Source: Chloroflexota bacterium
Lineage (GTDB): Bacteria; Cyanobacteriota; Vampirovibrionia; Obscuribacterales; Obscuribacteraceae
Length of the DNA: 11,954 nt
Direction of reading: 5' to 3'
Assembly: GCA_005240105.1 (NCBI GenBank)
Contig: SBAT01000073.1
Coordinates: forward strand, 1 to 11,954
Below the pieces are notes generated by a model that saw only the letters and a program-made list of their open reading frames with translations, was not told the DNA's origin and did not search any database. Below, one piece after another: positions 1 through 6,518 of this stretch (positions are counted from its first letter, which is position 1; each line of letters opens with the position of its first letter). Both the position numbers and the translations under genes were made by a program.

Positions 1-374
1 CTCGTTATTTTTGTGGTCCTAAATCGAAACTGAGCCGCAAAGTTTTTCGCGCCTTTGACGACGCTATCGAGAACAAGACAAAAGTAATTTACGTGCCAGC
101 AACGGTACTGTGGGAGATTTCCATCCTCATCAGTAATGGCGCTATAAAACTCAGTCTTCCCTTTTCAGACTGGGTTACTGCGCTGTTTAAACACCCAATG
201 ATCTTGTCAGCTCCATTCGATGAACAAACGGCAATCCAATATCATCAACTAAGATTCACGGCCGATCCTTTTGACAAAGCAATTGTTGCAACTGCGCTTC
301 AGCTCGGTTTGCCGCTGATTACAAACGACAGCGTCATTCACGACAAGAAACCTTGCAAACTTTTCTGGGACTAA
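1..374 (+). CDS. PIN-domain (VapC-type) toxin, N-terminus cut off by window edge
   Basis: The frame is open from base 3 to the TAA at 372-374, giving 123 visible residues. The usual PIN length is about 130, so only the first few residues, including the first catalytic Asp, lie outside the window. Visible family marks are LWEIS (the conserved Glu after a beta strand), the DPFDKAIVATA segment with its conserved Asp, and the late PLITND segment with the last acidic residue. PIN proteins of this kind are metal-dependent ribonucleases and usually the toxin of a VapBC pair; the antitoxin would lie just upstream, outside the window. The GTG at 93 is an internal Val in a conserved stretch, not a credible start. 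It converges with the next gene with only 6 bases between stop codons. A frameshifted upstream part cannot be excluded. Confidence 0.8.
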   Translation, partial: RYFCGPKSKLSRKVFRAFDDAIENKTKVIYVPATVLWEISILISNGAIKLSLPFSDWVTALFKHPMILSAPFDEQTAIQYHQLRFTADPFDKAIVATALQLGLPLITNDSVIHDKKPCKLFWD

Positions 375-380
375 CCCGCC

Positions 381-929
381 TTATTTGCGATTACCCAATG
401 GATCATCCATGGAAGTGCTATATACAGTTACATTCGTTTTACCATCAGGTGAGGAAAAAGTGGAAAATACTCCACCAACAAATCCACCACCACCTTTGCT
501 AGTCCAGCCTAACTTCTTCATGGTTTCGTCAAGCATAGCTAATTCCTGATCATTAAGACGCTCTTTGGGAGCTTTACCGTGCTGAATAGCATCGACTGCC
601 TCTTTGATCTTTGCCGGTAAATCTTTCAATATGATTTGCTCCGTCAACCTCTTAAGCTCCTCAGCAAGCTCTTTCGGCATCTCTTGCGATTCCTTCGGCT
701 TAACCCATTCTGCGGGGTTCCAGCAATTACCGATAGGATGTCCAGAATCAGTGAAGGTTACATCAGGCAACTTTGCTGCCGAAGTTTTGTCACCAGCCTG
801 ACTATTATTGACGAAGTCCATAATGGACTTCCATTCCTTGTCAGATATAACCGTATTAGTATTCACAAATGGTACATCCGAAAAGTCTACTTTGTCCGTC
901 TTCTGCTTTGAAAAAGGCTTTATATCCAT
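381..929 (-). CDS. hypothetical protein, 182 residues
   Basis: I do not recognise this family. The protein is hydrophilic, with no signal peptide or membrane segment. Residues about 85-135 are rich in Glu, Lys and Leu and probably helical. The C-terminal part holds a GGGGFVGG stretch followed by a Ser/Thr-rich, beta-like tail. It starts with ATG at 929, preceded by a GGGG ribosome-site-like run 10 bases away. The frame stays open upstream for 17 more codons, to a stop at 981-983, without an ATG, GTG or TTG, so the true N-terminus is somewhat uncertain. A very strong ribosome site (AGGAGG) lies upstream but serves another frame (see the 13-codon ORF at 920-961). It lies 98 bases downstream of the ATP-grasp-like gene on the same strand; shared transcription is possible but not shown. 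No function is proposed. Confidence 0.65.
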   Translation of the reverse strand: MDIKPFSKQKTDKVDFSDVPFVNTNTVISDKEWKSIMDFVNNSQAGDKTSAAKLPDVTFTDSGHPIGNCWNPAEWVKPKESQEMPKELAEELKRLTEQIILKDLPAKIKEAVDAIQHGKAPKERLNDQELAMLDETMKKLGWTSKGGGGFVGGVFSTFSSPDGKTNVTVYSTSMDDPLGNRK

Positions 930-961
930 AGTAAATTTACCCCAATTAATGGCAGCGCCAT
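920..961 (-). CDS. possible 13-codon leader ORF overlapping the start of the 182-residue gene
   Basis: On the minus strand, AGGAGG (plus positions 967-972) lies 5 bases before an ATG at 961. That ATG opens a 13-codon frame, MALPLIGVNLLWI, ending with TAA at 920-922. An in-frame ATG also exists at 976, which would give 18 residues. The short frame overlaps the ATG of the downstream gene at 929, so terminating ribosomes could restart there (translational coupling). It could equally be chance, or mark a frameshift in the real N-terminus. The ribosome site is the best one in this part of the window, which is why it is listed. Confidence 0.25.
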   Translation of the reverse strand: MALPLIGVNLLWI

Positions 962-1027
962 CGCCGCCTCCTGCATTAATCTATCCGGACGAGGCTGACT
1001 ATTAGACAATCAACAAAGGCATCTTGA

Positions 1028-2263
1028 TTAAATTACCAGCGGGAAAAGGACTACAGGCGCTTTTAATGTGTCGGGGGCAAGAGCCCGGTAAATTCCTGGT
1101 CCTAAAAATCGATCATCGAAGCACAACATCGTGCCCACCAAGTTCACATCATAAGAGGCTACCTGCCCATCTTCGTCGCAAACAATTGGAAACAGCTTTT
1201 GCTGGACGTGTTCTTGCAGCACAAAGTCAGAGTAAAACGTCTGCCTTAGAGCATCTTGCCAGATGTCCATTTCAGCCGTCTTGCCAAAAACTATGCCCTG
1301 ACCCTTACCCAATAAATTAGCCTTCAATACCCAATTATCCTTCTCCGACAACGCCCTAATTAACAAGTCACGGTCACCCTTAATGGCAAATGTGGGCAAC
1401 AGGTGGTCCTTAAGCGACCGGGCATCTTCAGATGAAAGGTAATCAGCACGAATATCATCGCGATAAAGTGCTGCCAGAAATCGCTTGTCGTGGACAAGAA
1501 ATATTGTTCGCAGGTCATTCAAATAAGGCCGGCTCCTAACCAGACGCTTTATGCTTTCCCGATAATGTGTACCTAGAAGTTCGTGCTGATGCAACTCCAT
1601 TACAAAGTCAGCCTCATCAAGATTGATATGGGACATTTCAGATGGTTCAACAATCAAGCATTCATGTCCTAATTGGCTTGCCTCATATTTCAAGAAATGC
1701 GCATCTCTACCCTCTTCGCTTCCCTTGAGAATAAAAATCTTAGAGCCTGGCGAAAAGCGTCCATAAAATGGCTCTTGCGAATTTTCAGGGGCACGAGACT
1801 TGCTCACCTGCTGCAAATACGTCAGTTGAGGGACGACATTATTGATGTATTGAGTAATGAAATACCCATTGGTCGGAAAGCGTGCGTTAATCTCGCAAAT
1901 TTTAAAATCACCTTGATCATCGTAAAGGATGTCCGGACGATAACTACCCGGTAAGTAATCTTGGTCTCTCACTGCTGAGAGCAAATCCATAATCTCATCG
2001 GAAAAGCCATAAAGCGCCTGCAATCGGACATCGTTGAAAAAATTCGTCACTATGCCTTTGATAGCTTTATACAGAACTCTCTGTAAATTATGTTGCCTGA
2101 GATACTCTTCTTGGTTTATCTCAATTGGATATGGATTGAACGACTTGAACAGATTGCAATACCAGGTGACATCATTACCTTGCCTGGAGAGTTGCTCCAT
2201 CAGCAAAGCATGGTCCCTGCCAAACTGTTCAGGCGAGTTATCGGACAACATCTGTCTCATCAT
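1028..2263 (-). CDS. ATP-grasp-like ligase with permuted motif order
   Basis: A 411-residue protein without a signal peptide. The metal-binding motif E-x-N-x-R (E124, N126, R128; CEINARFPTNG) comes early. The nucleotide-binding parts come late: K260 (VHDKRFL), the Lys strand and glycine loop at about 311-325 (K314, GKGQGI), and the adenine-strand motif QEHV (350-353). A closing GPGIYR stretch lies at 388-393. This order, metal motif before nucleotide loop, is that of circularly permuted ATP-grasp enzymes such as glutathionylspermidine synthase. Those enzymes join a carboxylate to an amine through an acyl-phosphate. The substrate cannot be read from sequence. It starts 15 bases after the dioxygenase stop on the same strand, so the two are very likely co-transcribed and act in one pathway. 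The ribosome site is weak; the ATG at 2263 is followed directly by a second ATG. Confidence 0.72.
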   Translation of the reverse strand: MMRQMLSDNSPEQFGRDHALLMEQLSRQGNDVTWYCNLFKSFNPYPIEINQEEYLRQHNLQRVLYKAIKGIVTNFFNDVRLQALYGFSDEIMDLLSAVRDQDYLPGSYRPDILYDDQGDFKICEINARFPTNGYFITQYINNVVPQLTYLQQVSKSRAPENSQEPFYGRFSPGSKIFILKGSEEGRDAHFLKYEASQLGHECLIVEPSEMSHINLDEADFVMELHQHELLGTHYRESIKRLVRSRPYLNDLRTIFLVHDKRFLAALYRDDIRADYLSSEDARSLKDHLLPTFAIKGDRDLLIRALSEKDNWVLKANLLGKGQGIVFGKTAEMDIWQDALRQTFYSDFVLQEHVQQKLFPIVCDEDGQVASYDVNLVGTMLCFDDRFLGPGIYRALAPDTLKAPVVLFPLVI

Positions 2264-2278
2264 TGATACTAATTATAC

Positions 2279-3022
2279 TCAGGCAGCTACCACTACACCG
2301 ATTTCAGACTTCGGGTTGAAACGCATGCGGAGCAAATGCCGGTTCTTATCTTTTACTTCCGTGCGCGCATGCAGAAAGCGTCTGTTATCCAGCAGCATTA
2401 TTGTTCCTGTTTTGAGAAATCTTGATTCAATCATACTTTCATCTTGAAGCAAGGTCTCAAGCTCGGAGATTGCTTCTAGTTGTGCCTCATTACACTCTTC
2501 AAGCGCAATTATTTCCTTGCGAAAGCGAAAATTACCTTGCTTGTCGACAATAGATCCCATTATGAAAGCCTTGTCCTGCATAAACTCTTGCGGCACGCGA
2601 ATTTTAAACTGGGTGTGGCGAAGCGTCCGTCTGGATTTCATGGACATAGCAGCAAGCACTTTCCGGCTATCAATGAATTGCGATACACCGCCGCCCAAGG
2701 TATCTTCTTGAATAACATATAGGCCAATGTATTTTGGCGGCAAATCCTCAAAGGAAGCATCCGTATGCATGGGAAATTCATTTGTAGTAAGTGAGCGGGC
2801 AGCATTTGCCTGGTCAGCACCCGCGTCATATTTGACGTCCCAGAGCGTGGTTCCGAGGCTATCATGCACATCGGCTTGACCCAATTGCCCAACAATCCGT
2901 TTAAAAATATTGGCTTCCTTATCCGCAAACTGCAGTTCAAGGAAAAGCACTCCCTCAGCCGAAAGAACTCTCTCGTATTGATAGATATCCAAGTCCGGAC
3001 CAGATATGGGCAAACTAATCAT
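2279..3022 (-). CDS. Fe(II)/2-oxoglutarate dioxygenase, TauD/TfdA family
   Basis: A 247-residue cytosolic protein when started at the ATG at 3022, close to the usual size of the family. The facial triad is visible: H86-T87-D88 (FPMHTDASF) and distal H218 (LLDNRRFLHAR), followed by R228 and R232, the likely 2-oxoglutarate carboxylate contacts. The Asp is present, so it should hydroxylate or desaturate rather than halogenate, since halogenases of this fold have Ala or Gly there. An in-frame ATG at 3073 would add 17 Arg/Cys-rich residues with no ribosome site in front; the 3022 start has AAGAAGAG 10 bases upstream and a typical N-terminus. The partner gene is the ATP-grasp-like ligase downstream. 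Pairs of this sort occur in routes to modified amino acids and dipeptides, such as dapdiamide synthesis, but homology to any specific pathway is not shown. Confidence 0.85.
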   Translation of the reverse strand: MISLPISGPDLDIYQYERVLSAEGVLFLELQFADKEANIFKRIVGQLGQADVHDSLGTTLWDVKYDAGADQANAARSLTTNEFPMHTDASFEDLPPKYIGLYVIQEDTLGGGVSQFIDSRKVLAAMSMKSRRTLRHTQFKIRVPQEFMQDKAFIMGSIVDKQGNFRFRKEIIALEECNEAQLEAISELETLLQDESMIESRFLKTGTIMLLDNRRFLHARTEVKDKNRHLLRMRFNPKSEIGVVVAA

Positions 3023-3151
3023 AGTAATACGGTCTCTTCTTGCCGCCTGACACCCACATCTATACAAGTCCATCCATTTCTGGACAGGCTCAAACAGCGC
3101 AGATTAAATCAAGTTACCGCCGATATCTAGAATTTGAAATTTAGAGGCTGA

Positions 3152-3180
3152 TTGTCCGGTTTGCTTGAATGAACAATAAT
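3152..3180 (+). promoter_or_regulatory. promoter of the hipB/hipA-like operon
   Basis: A -35 element TTGTCC (3152-3157, 4 of 6 consensus) and a -10 element AATAAT (3175-3180, 5 of 6) are separated by 17 bases. This predicts a transcript start near 3187 and a leader of about 45 bases before the ATG at 3232. The -10 overlaps the first of two direct repeats that may be repressor sites. Confidence 0.45.
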
Positions 3181-3230
3181 AGGCAAAATATTACCTCTTA
3201 AATGCTATTTAGTGCGATAATAGGCATAAT
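3176..3230 (+). repeat. two 14-base direct repeats, candidate operators
   Basis: The sequence ataataggca(a/t)aat occurs at 3176-3189 and 3217-3230, identical at 13 of 14 positions, with a 41-base centre spacing (about four helical turns, so the same DNA face). The first copy covers the -10 region and predicted transcript start; the second ends one base before the preferred start codon of the HTH gene. HipB-type antitoxins bind repeated sites in their own promoter, so these are natural operator candidates. The E. coli HipB site is a palindrome of different sequence, so this is inference. Confidence 0.4.
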
Positions 3231-3231
3231 C

Positions 3232-3537
3232 ATGCACTTTGAGTTAGCTACCTCTGATGAGATCGCCCGGGAGTTCGGTAACAGAATTCGGGCTCATAGG
3301 TTGGCCGCGAACCTGCAGCAAAGCGAGCTAGCCGCTCGCGCAGGAGTATCCCAACGAGCACTGCGCAACTTTGAGCGCTCGGGACGTGGTACCTTCGACC
3401 TGTTCTTGCGTGTAGCAATGGCACTCGGTCTTATCGAATCTATGTCGAACTTGTTTGAGCTAAAGCCAAAATCCATAAAGGCGATGGAGCAGGCTAGTCA
3501 GAGGCGCCAACGAGCATCGCGGAGACAATCCGAATGA
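3232..3537 (+). CDS. XRE-type HTH antitoxin/repressor (HipB-like)
   Basis: A small Arg-rich DNA-binding protein, 101 residues from the ATG at 3232. One Cro/C1-type helix-turn-helix domain covers about residues 15-70, with the recognition region QQSELAARAGVSQRALRNFE, and a short basic tail follows. It is followed directly by the HipA-like kinase with an ATGA overlap, the standard hipBA arrangement; the role is to neutralise the toxin and repress the operon. An in-frame ATG at 3202 would add ten hydrophobic residues (MLFSAIIGII) and place the second direct repeat inside the gene. I prefer 3232 because AGG lies 7 bases upstream and the protein then begins like other members. The start is uncertain by these 30 bases. 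Confidence 0.82.
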   Translation: MHFELATSDEIAREFGNRIRAHRLAANLQQSELAARAGVSQRALRNFERSGRGTFDLFLRVAMALGLIESMSNLFELKPKSIKAMEQASQRRQRASRRQSE

Positions 3538-4757
3538 AAAAGCTGAAAGTGATCTACTTGGGCTGGGGAGAACGATTTGAGTTGGGAGTGCTGGCGGACG
3601 ACAGCAGAGAGCTTCTTTTCGAGTACTCACCACAGGCTATAAATCGTGGTCTTGAACTATCTCCTTTCAAATTACCGTTAAGCGCGAAATCTTTCGGTGA
3701 TTTTCCGGAACATCAACTTCGATTACCAGGACTGGTAAGTGATGCATTGCCGGACGGCTGGGGCATGCTGTTGATGGACAGGCTCTTTCGCAGGCAAGGA
3801 AGGGACCTGGCTCAAATTTCTCCACTGGACCGACTAGCGTTCATTGGGGATAGAGCGATGGGAGCACTCACCTTCGAGCCAGCCGAAAGTGAGGCATTGA
3901 CTTTAGAAGATGTGCAATTGCTGGATCTCGCCCGGGATGTTCGTCAGGTACTCGATGACGAGAGTGAGGTCCTATTACGCAAACTTGCGCTGATGGGCGG
4001 ATCGCCACACGGTGCTCGTCCTAAGGTCTTGGTAAATTTTGATCGGAAGAGCAATCGCATGTACAGCTCGGAGGGAAGTACCGGAACTCCTATGCTGGTG
4101 AAATTTTCTGCAAAGCACGAACACAAGGAGGTGTGCGCTATAGAAGCGCTGTACGGTCGGCTTGCCAGCGCCAGTGGGATTCGGGTTCCTGTGACAGAAT
4201 ATTTTGATCTCGGCAAGGATCTTTCAGCATTCGCTGTCGAACGTTTCGACCGCCTAGAAGGCATGCGCATACCGATGCACACGGCAGCAGGAGCGGCGCA
4301 CGTGGATTTCCGAACTCCGCAACTCGACTACACTGGACTTTTGCGACTGACTCAGTTCATGACCCGCGATGCTCGCGAGGTGCTACAAGCGTTTGAGCGA
4401 TGCGTATTCAATGTAATGTTTAACAACCGTGATGACCATTCGAAAAACTTCTCCTTCTTAATGGCAAAAGATGGTAGATGGCAATTTTCACCTGCCTATG
4501 ATCTGACATTCAGTGAAGGACCAAGCGGTGAGCACCAGATGGATATTTGCGGAGAAGCACGCGCTCCAGCCGGCACACATTTACTGCAACTAGCAAATAA
4601 GACTGGTATCGCGGAACGAGAGTCTGCGGAAACAATCGAGCGAATTGTTGCTGTGGCGGAGGGTTTTACTGACTTTGTTGGTGACCTACCTATCAGAACA
4701 GCTACACTAAAGTCAATTGAGAAAGTGGTGAAGTCAAATCGTGCACGCCTGATTTAG
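3534..4757 (+). CDS. hipA: HipA-like Ser/Thr kinase toxin
   Basis: A 407-residue protein that keeps the N-terminal HipA subdomain (about 1-115, with PDGWGMLLMDRLF) and the C-terminal kinase core. Visible motifs are the Ser loop GGSPHGARPK (S157, aligning with the autophosphorylated Ser150 of E. coli HipA), the strand Lys K190 (LVKFSAK), VERFDR (235-240), the catalytic N-R-D-D-H-S-K-N box (298-305, with D300 as base and N305 as metal ligand), and SPAYDLTFS with D323. All key residues are present, so it is expected to be active. E. coli HipA phosphorylates glutamyl-tRNA synthetase and halts translation; the target here is unknown. Its ATG overlaps the TGA of the HTH gene, with GGAG 9 bases upstream, so the pair is translationally coupled. 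Because the N-terminal subdomain is present, this is a two-gene HipBA layout rather than split HipBST. Confidence 0.92.
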   Translation: MKKLKVIYLGWGERFELGVLADDSRELLFEYSPQAINRGLELSPFKLPLSAKSFGDFPEHQLRLPGLVSDALPDGWGMLLMDRLFRRQGRDLAQISPLDRLAFIGDRAMGALTFEPAESEALTLEDVQLLDLARDVRQVLDDESEVLLRKLALMGGSPHGARPKVLVNFDRKSNRMYSSEGSTGTPMLVKFSAKHEHKEVCAIEALYGRLASASGIRVPVTEYFDLGKDLSAFAVERFDRLEGMRIPMHTAAGAAHVDFRTPQLDYTGLLRLTQFMTRDAREVLQAFERCVFNVMFNNRDDHSKNFSFLMAKDGRWQFSPAYDLTFSEGPSGEHQMDICGEARAPAGTHLLQLANKTGIAERESAETIERIVAVAEGFTDFVGDLPIRTATLKSIEKVVKSNRARLI

Positions 4758-4777
4758 CTCCTTGGTCGTCATGTGAG

Positions 4778-4783
4778 TATAAT
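4778..4783 (+). promoter_or_regulatory. -10 element of the lipoprotein gene
   Basis: A perfect TATAAT lies 26 bases before the ATG at 4810, in the 52-base gap after the HipA-like gene. No good -35 is seen at the right distance. It suggests that the lipoprotein has its own promoter and is not simply the tail of the toxin operon. Confidence 0.35.
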
Positions 4784-4809
4784 TACAGGCAGTCAATAAG
4801 GGAAAAACA

Positions 4810-5250
4810 ATGTTCACACTAAGAAAAGGCATTCTGTTAGTTTTATCGGTTTTTGCGCTAGGTGCTTGTGCTGGCAAAGACGTATCCCAAAGCACAAACA
4901 GTGATACTCCGCAAGCTGAAGCAAAAGCACTACCTGCGGACTTTCCGGTGCCCGTCTACGCTGGTGCAAAAATACTTTCAGTTGATCACAGCACAGACCA
5001 ATACACTGGCGGTCCAATAATACTTGTAGCCTACAACGCTATCAATGACGTAAAAGTTGTGCGAGTCTGGTATGAGGCTGAGTTGCCGAAACTAGGTTGG
5101 ACGATACGTCCGAACGTAATAGAGCAAGATAATGGACACATAACGATGGTTGCCGACAAGGGCGATAAAGCCGTAACAATTGGTCTTTATCCGAAGTTTG
5201 AACCGAATGGCGACTCGCGTTACTCATTGATAGTTGAACCAAAGAAATAA
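4810..5250 (+). CDS. small lipoprotein of unknown function
   Basis: A 146-residue protein. A basic start and a hydrophobic stretch (residues 4-17) lead to the lipobox LGAC, with C20 as the lipidated cysteine, so signal peptidase II processing and membrane anchoring are expected. After a Ser/Thr/Ala-rich linker comes a domain opening LPADFPVPVYAGAKI and containing VRVWYEAELPKLGW; this resembles small secreted domains annotated only as unknown function. AAGGG about 7 bases upstream supports the ATG at 4810. It lies between two toxin modules but shows no feature linking it to either. It could be an ordinary chromosomal gene that became the neighbour of the tRNA-linked cassette. Confidence 0.8.
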   Translation: MFTLRKGILLVLSVFALGACAGKDVSQSTNSDTPQAEAKALPADFPVPVYAGAKILSVDHSTDQYTGGPIILVAYNAINDVKVVRVWYEAELPKLGWTIRPNVIEQDNGHITMVADKGDKAVTIGLYPKFEPNGDSRYSLIVEPKK

Positions 5251-5262
5251 ATCCAGCGCTCA

Positions 5263-5333
5263 CCGCAGCTGCCAAACAACAGCTTAAAATGCTCACTGGG
5301 CTTGAAAAATTGGTGGCTCCAACTGGATTCGAA
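5263..5333. repeat. left copy of a 71-base repeat holding a tRNA-Ile 3' end
   Basis: This stretch matches 7394-7465. The last 20 bases (5314-5333) are identical to the 3' end of the tRNA-Ile gene at 7446-7465. The 43 bases 5291-5333 agree with 7423-7465 at 37 positions, and the similarity fades further left, where one gap is needed. The copies are in direct orientation and bracket the AbiE pair. The arrangement resembles attachment-site repeats of an element integrated into a tRNA 3' end, although no integrase is present. Confidence 0.65.
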
Positions 5334-5346
5334 TAGATTGGAGCCA
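5314..5346 (-). pseudogene. shortened tRNA-Ile(CAU) remnant forming a hairpin
   Basis: On the minus strand the segment begins TGGCTCCA, as the real tRNA 5' acceptor strand does. It then jumps to TTCGAATCCAGT TGGAGCC A, the T-loop, 3' T-stem, 3' acceptor strand and discriminator. The D arm, anticodon arm, variable loop and 5' T-stem are missing. The acceptor strands can pair as a perfect 9-base hairpin (5314-5322 with 5338-5346) around a 15-base loop. No T run follows on either strand, so it is not a standard terminator. It is best read as a deleted tRNA copy; a partial att copy next to a chance inverted repeat is less likely. Confidence 0.5.
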
Positions 5347-5641
5347 ATTGAGGCATTTCGAGAGTAGAAGCGCCAAATATGATCATTCACCGTTATCGCG
5401 CTTCGAACCTCTTGATTGTTCTTGTGCAATATCTATCTAATCCGTGATTGGTTTAGGCACGTCCAATCGAATGAGCGGCTCTGAGTCTTGCGAAGAATCA
5501 ATTTTCAGTCTGATGTGGTTTCATGGCCAGCCGGAAACGGGTAGTTACAAATGAGTTTCGCTGCGCAGTGTGCTGGTCCCGTACCACCAGAAGGCAAAAA
5601 CCCTTAACACCCAGCCCAAAGAGGCTTTTCACTGTCGCTTT
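5347..5641. other. non-coding stretch upstream of abiEi
   Basis: About 295 bases between the tRNA remnant and the abiE operator. I see no open frame with a convincing start and family resemblance on either strand. A weak hairpin of 4 paired bases followed by TTTT (5613-5629) is too small to call a terminator. This may be leftover sequence of the element that brought in AbiE. Confidence 0.4.
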
Positions 5642-5700
5642 TGCCCCACTTGTATGCCAATAGTGTTGCAATTCGGCACTTTTAGCATATAATTGGGGCA
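5642..5700 (+). promoter_or_regulatory. abiE promoter within a large inverted-repeat operator
   Basis: Two 24-base arms, 5642-5665 and 5677-5700, are inverted repeats matching at 20 of 24 positions. They begin and end with TGCCCCA and TGGGGCA, around an 11-base spacer. The promoter is embedded in them: -35 TTGCAA (5666-5671) lies in the spacer, then 16 bases, then a perfect -10 TATAAT (5688-5693) in the right arm. The predicted transcript start coincides with the ATG at 5700, so the mRNA is probably leaderless. AbiEi antitoxins are known to bind inverted repeats in their own promoter and repress it. A protein bound here would cover the -35, the -10 and the start codon. Confidence 0.7.
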
Positions 5701-6518
5701 TGAGAACCCTGGAGCAATACTTAGACGATCAGCTAGCCGGTGGCCGCCAGTACTTCACTAAGGATGAGGCAATGAGTGCGCTTGGTATCAATGCTGGTGC
5801 GTTCAAGTCTGCATCGGCCCGGCTGATGAAGAAGGACCGTCTGGTTAGTCCCTGGCGAGGGTTCTATCTGATTCTTCGTCCAGAAGATCGATCCAGTGGA
5901 GCACCAGATCCGGTGCGATGGATCGATCTATTGATGAAGTATCTCAAATTGGATTACCGGATCTCGCTGTTGAGAGCAGCGGCGTTCCACGGATCTTCGC
6001 ATCAAGCGGTAATGGTGATTCAAATCATCGTCTCTAAGCAGATAAGGGATTTTGAACTTGGTCGTCACCGGATTCAGTTTATTTACTTGAGACCATCAGC
6101 CTTTAGCAAAACCAATCAGGCGGACTGGCTGCAACAGCTCAAAAGCGAAACCGGGTATGCCAAAGTTGCAGGCATTGAATTGACGCTGCTCGACTCGGCG
6201 CGGTATTTTCACAAGGCTGGTGGCATAAATAGTGTCGCTCAGGTTGTCCATGACCTGGGCGACAAAGCGGACGTGCGTAAGTTAGTCAAAGCAGCGGATT
6301 GTTACGAAAACTCTTCTGTGCGGCGACTGGGATACTTACTTCAGCATTTCGGTCACGACAAACAAGCGAAAGCTCTTTTGCCTTTTGCGAGAAGGGCTAA
6401 GTCATTGAAGGACCTGGACCCGTCAGTTACTTCTGTCAGCGAGGACTTGCCGAGTATGTCAGAGCTTGATTCTGTGTGGATGCTGCGGGTAAACACTTCT
6501 GTGGAGATTGACGAATGA
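5700..6518 (+). CDS. abiEi: AbiEi-type antitoxin and autorepressor
   Basis: A 272-residue protein. The N-terminal winged-helix domain (about 1-60) has the family layout: FTKDEAMSALGI, SARLMKKDRL, and the wing VSPWRGFYLI. The rest is the C-terminal antitoxin domain, including the stretch ELTLLDSARYFHKAGGINSV. AbiEi antitoxins neutralise the AbiEii nucleotidyltransferase toxin in a type IV manner, without stable complex formation, and repress the operon by binding promoter repeats; a strong inverted repeat is present here. The start at 5700 has no usable ribosome site (GGGG ends 2 bases before the ATG), but the -10 box ends 7 bases upstream, so leaderless initiation fits. The gene overlaps abiEii by ATGA. 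The C-terminal tail after about residue 245 is Ser/Asp/Glu-rich. Confidence 0.85.
   Translation: MRTLEQYLDDQLAGGRQYFTKDEAMSALGINAGAFKSASARLMKKDRLVSPWRGFYLILRPEDRSSGAPDPVRWIDLLMKYLKLDYRISLLRAAAFHGSSHQAVMVIQIIVSKQIRDFELGRHRIQFIYLRPSAFSKTNQADWLQQLKSETGYAKVAGIELTLLDSARYFHKAGGINSVAQVVHDLGDKADVRKLVKAADCYENSSVRRLGYLLQHFGHDKQAKALLPFARRAKSLKDLDPSVTSVSEDLPSMSELDSVWMLRVNTSVEIDE

Noticed and set aside
2279..3073. Longer dioxygenase starting at ATG 3073
   Set aside because: The extra 17 residues are Arg/Cys-rich and unlike the family, and there is no ribosome site, whereas 3022 has a purine-rich one.
5042..5386. Minus-strand open frame opposite the lipoprotein
   Set aside because: It lies mostly antisense to a lipobox protein with a good ribosome site, runs through the tRNA-linked repeat, and resembles no family.
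5613..5629. Terminator hairpin AGCC-GGCT with TTTT
   Set aside because: The stem has only four pairs and no gene ends nearby that would need it.
5498..5701. 67-codon minus-strand frame covering the abiE promoter
   Set aside because: It would code through the inverted-repeat operator and has no ribosome site or family features.
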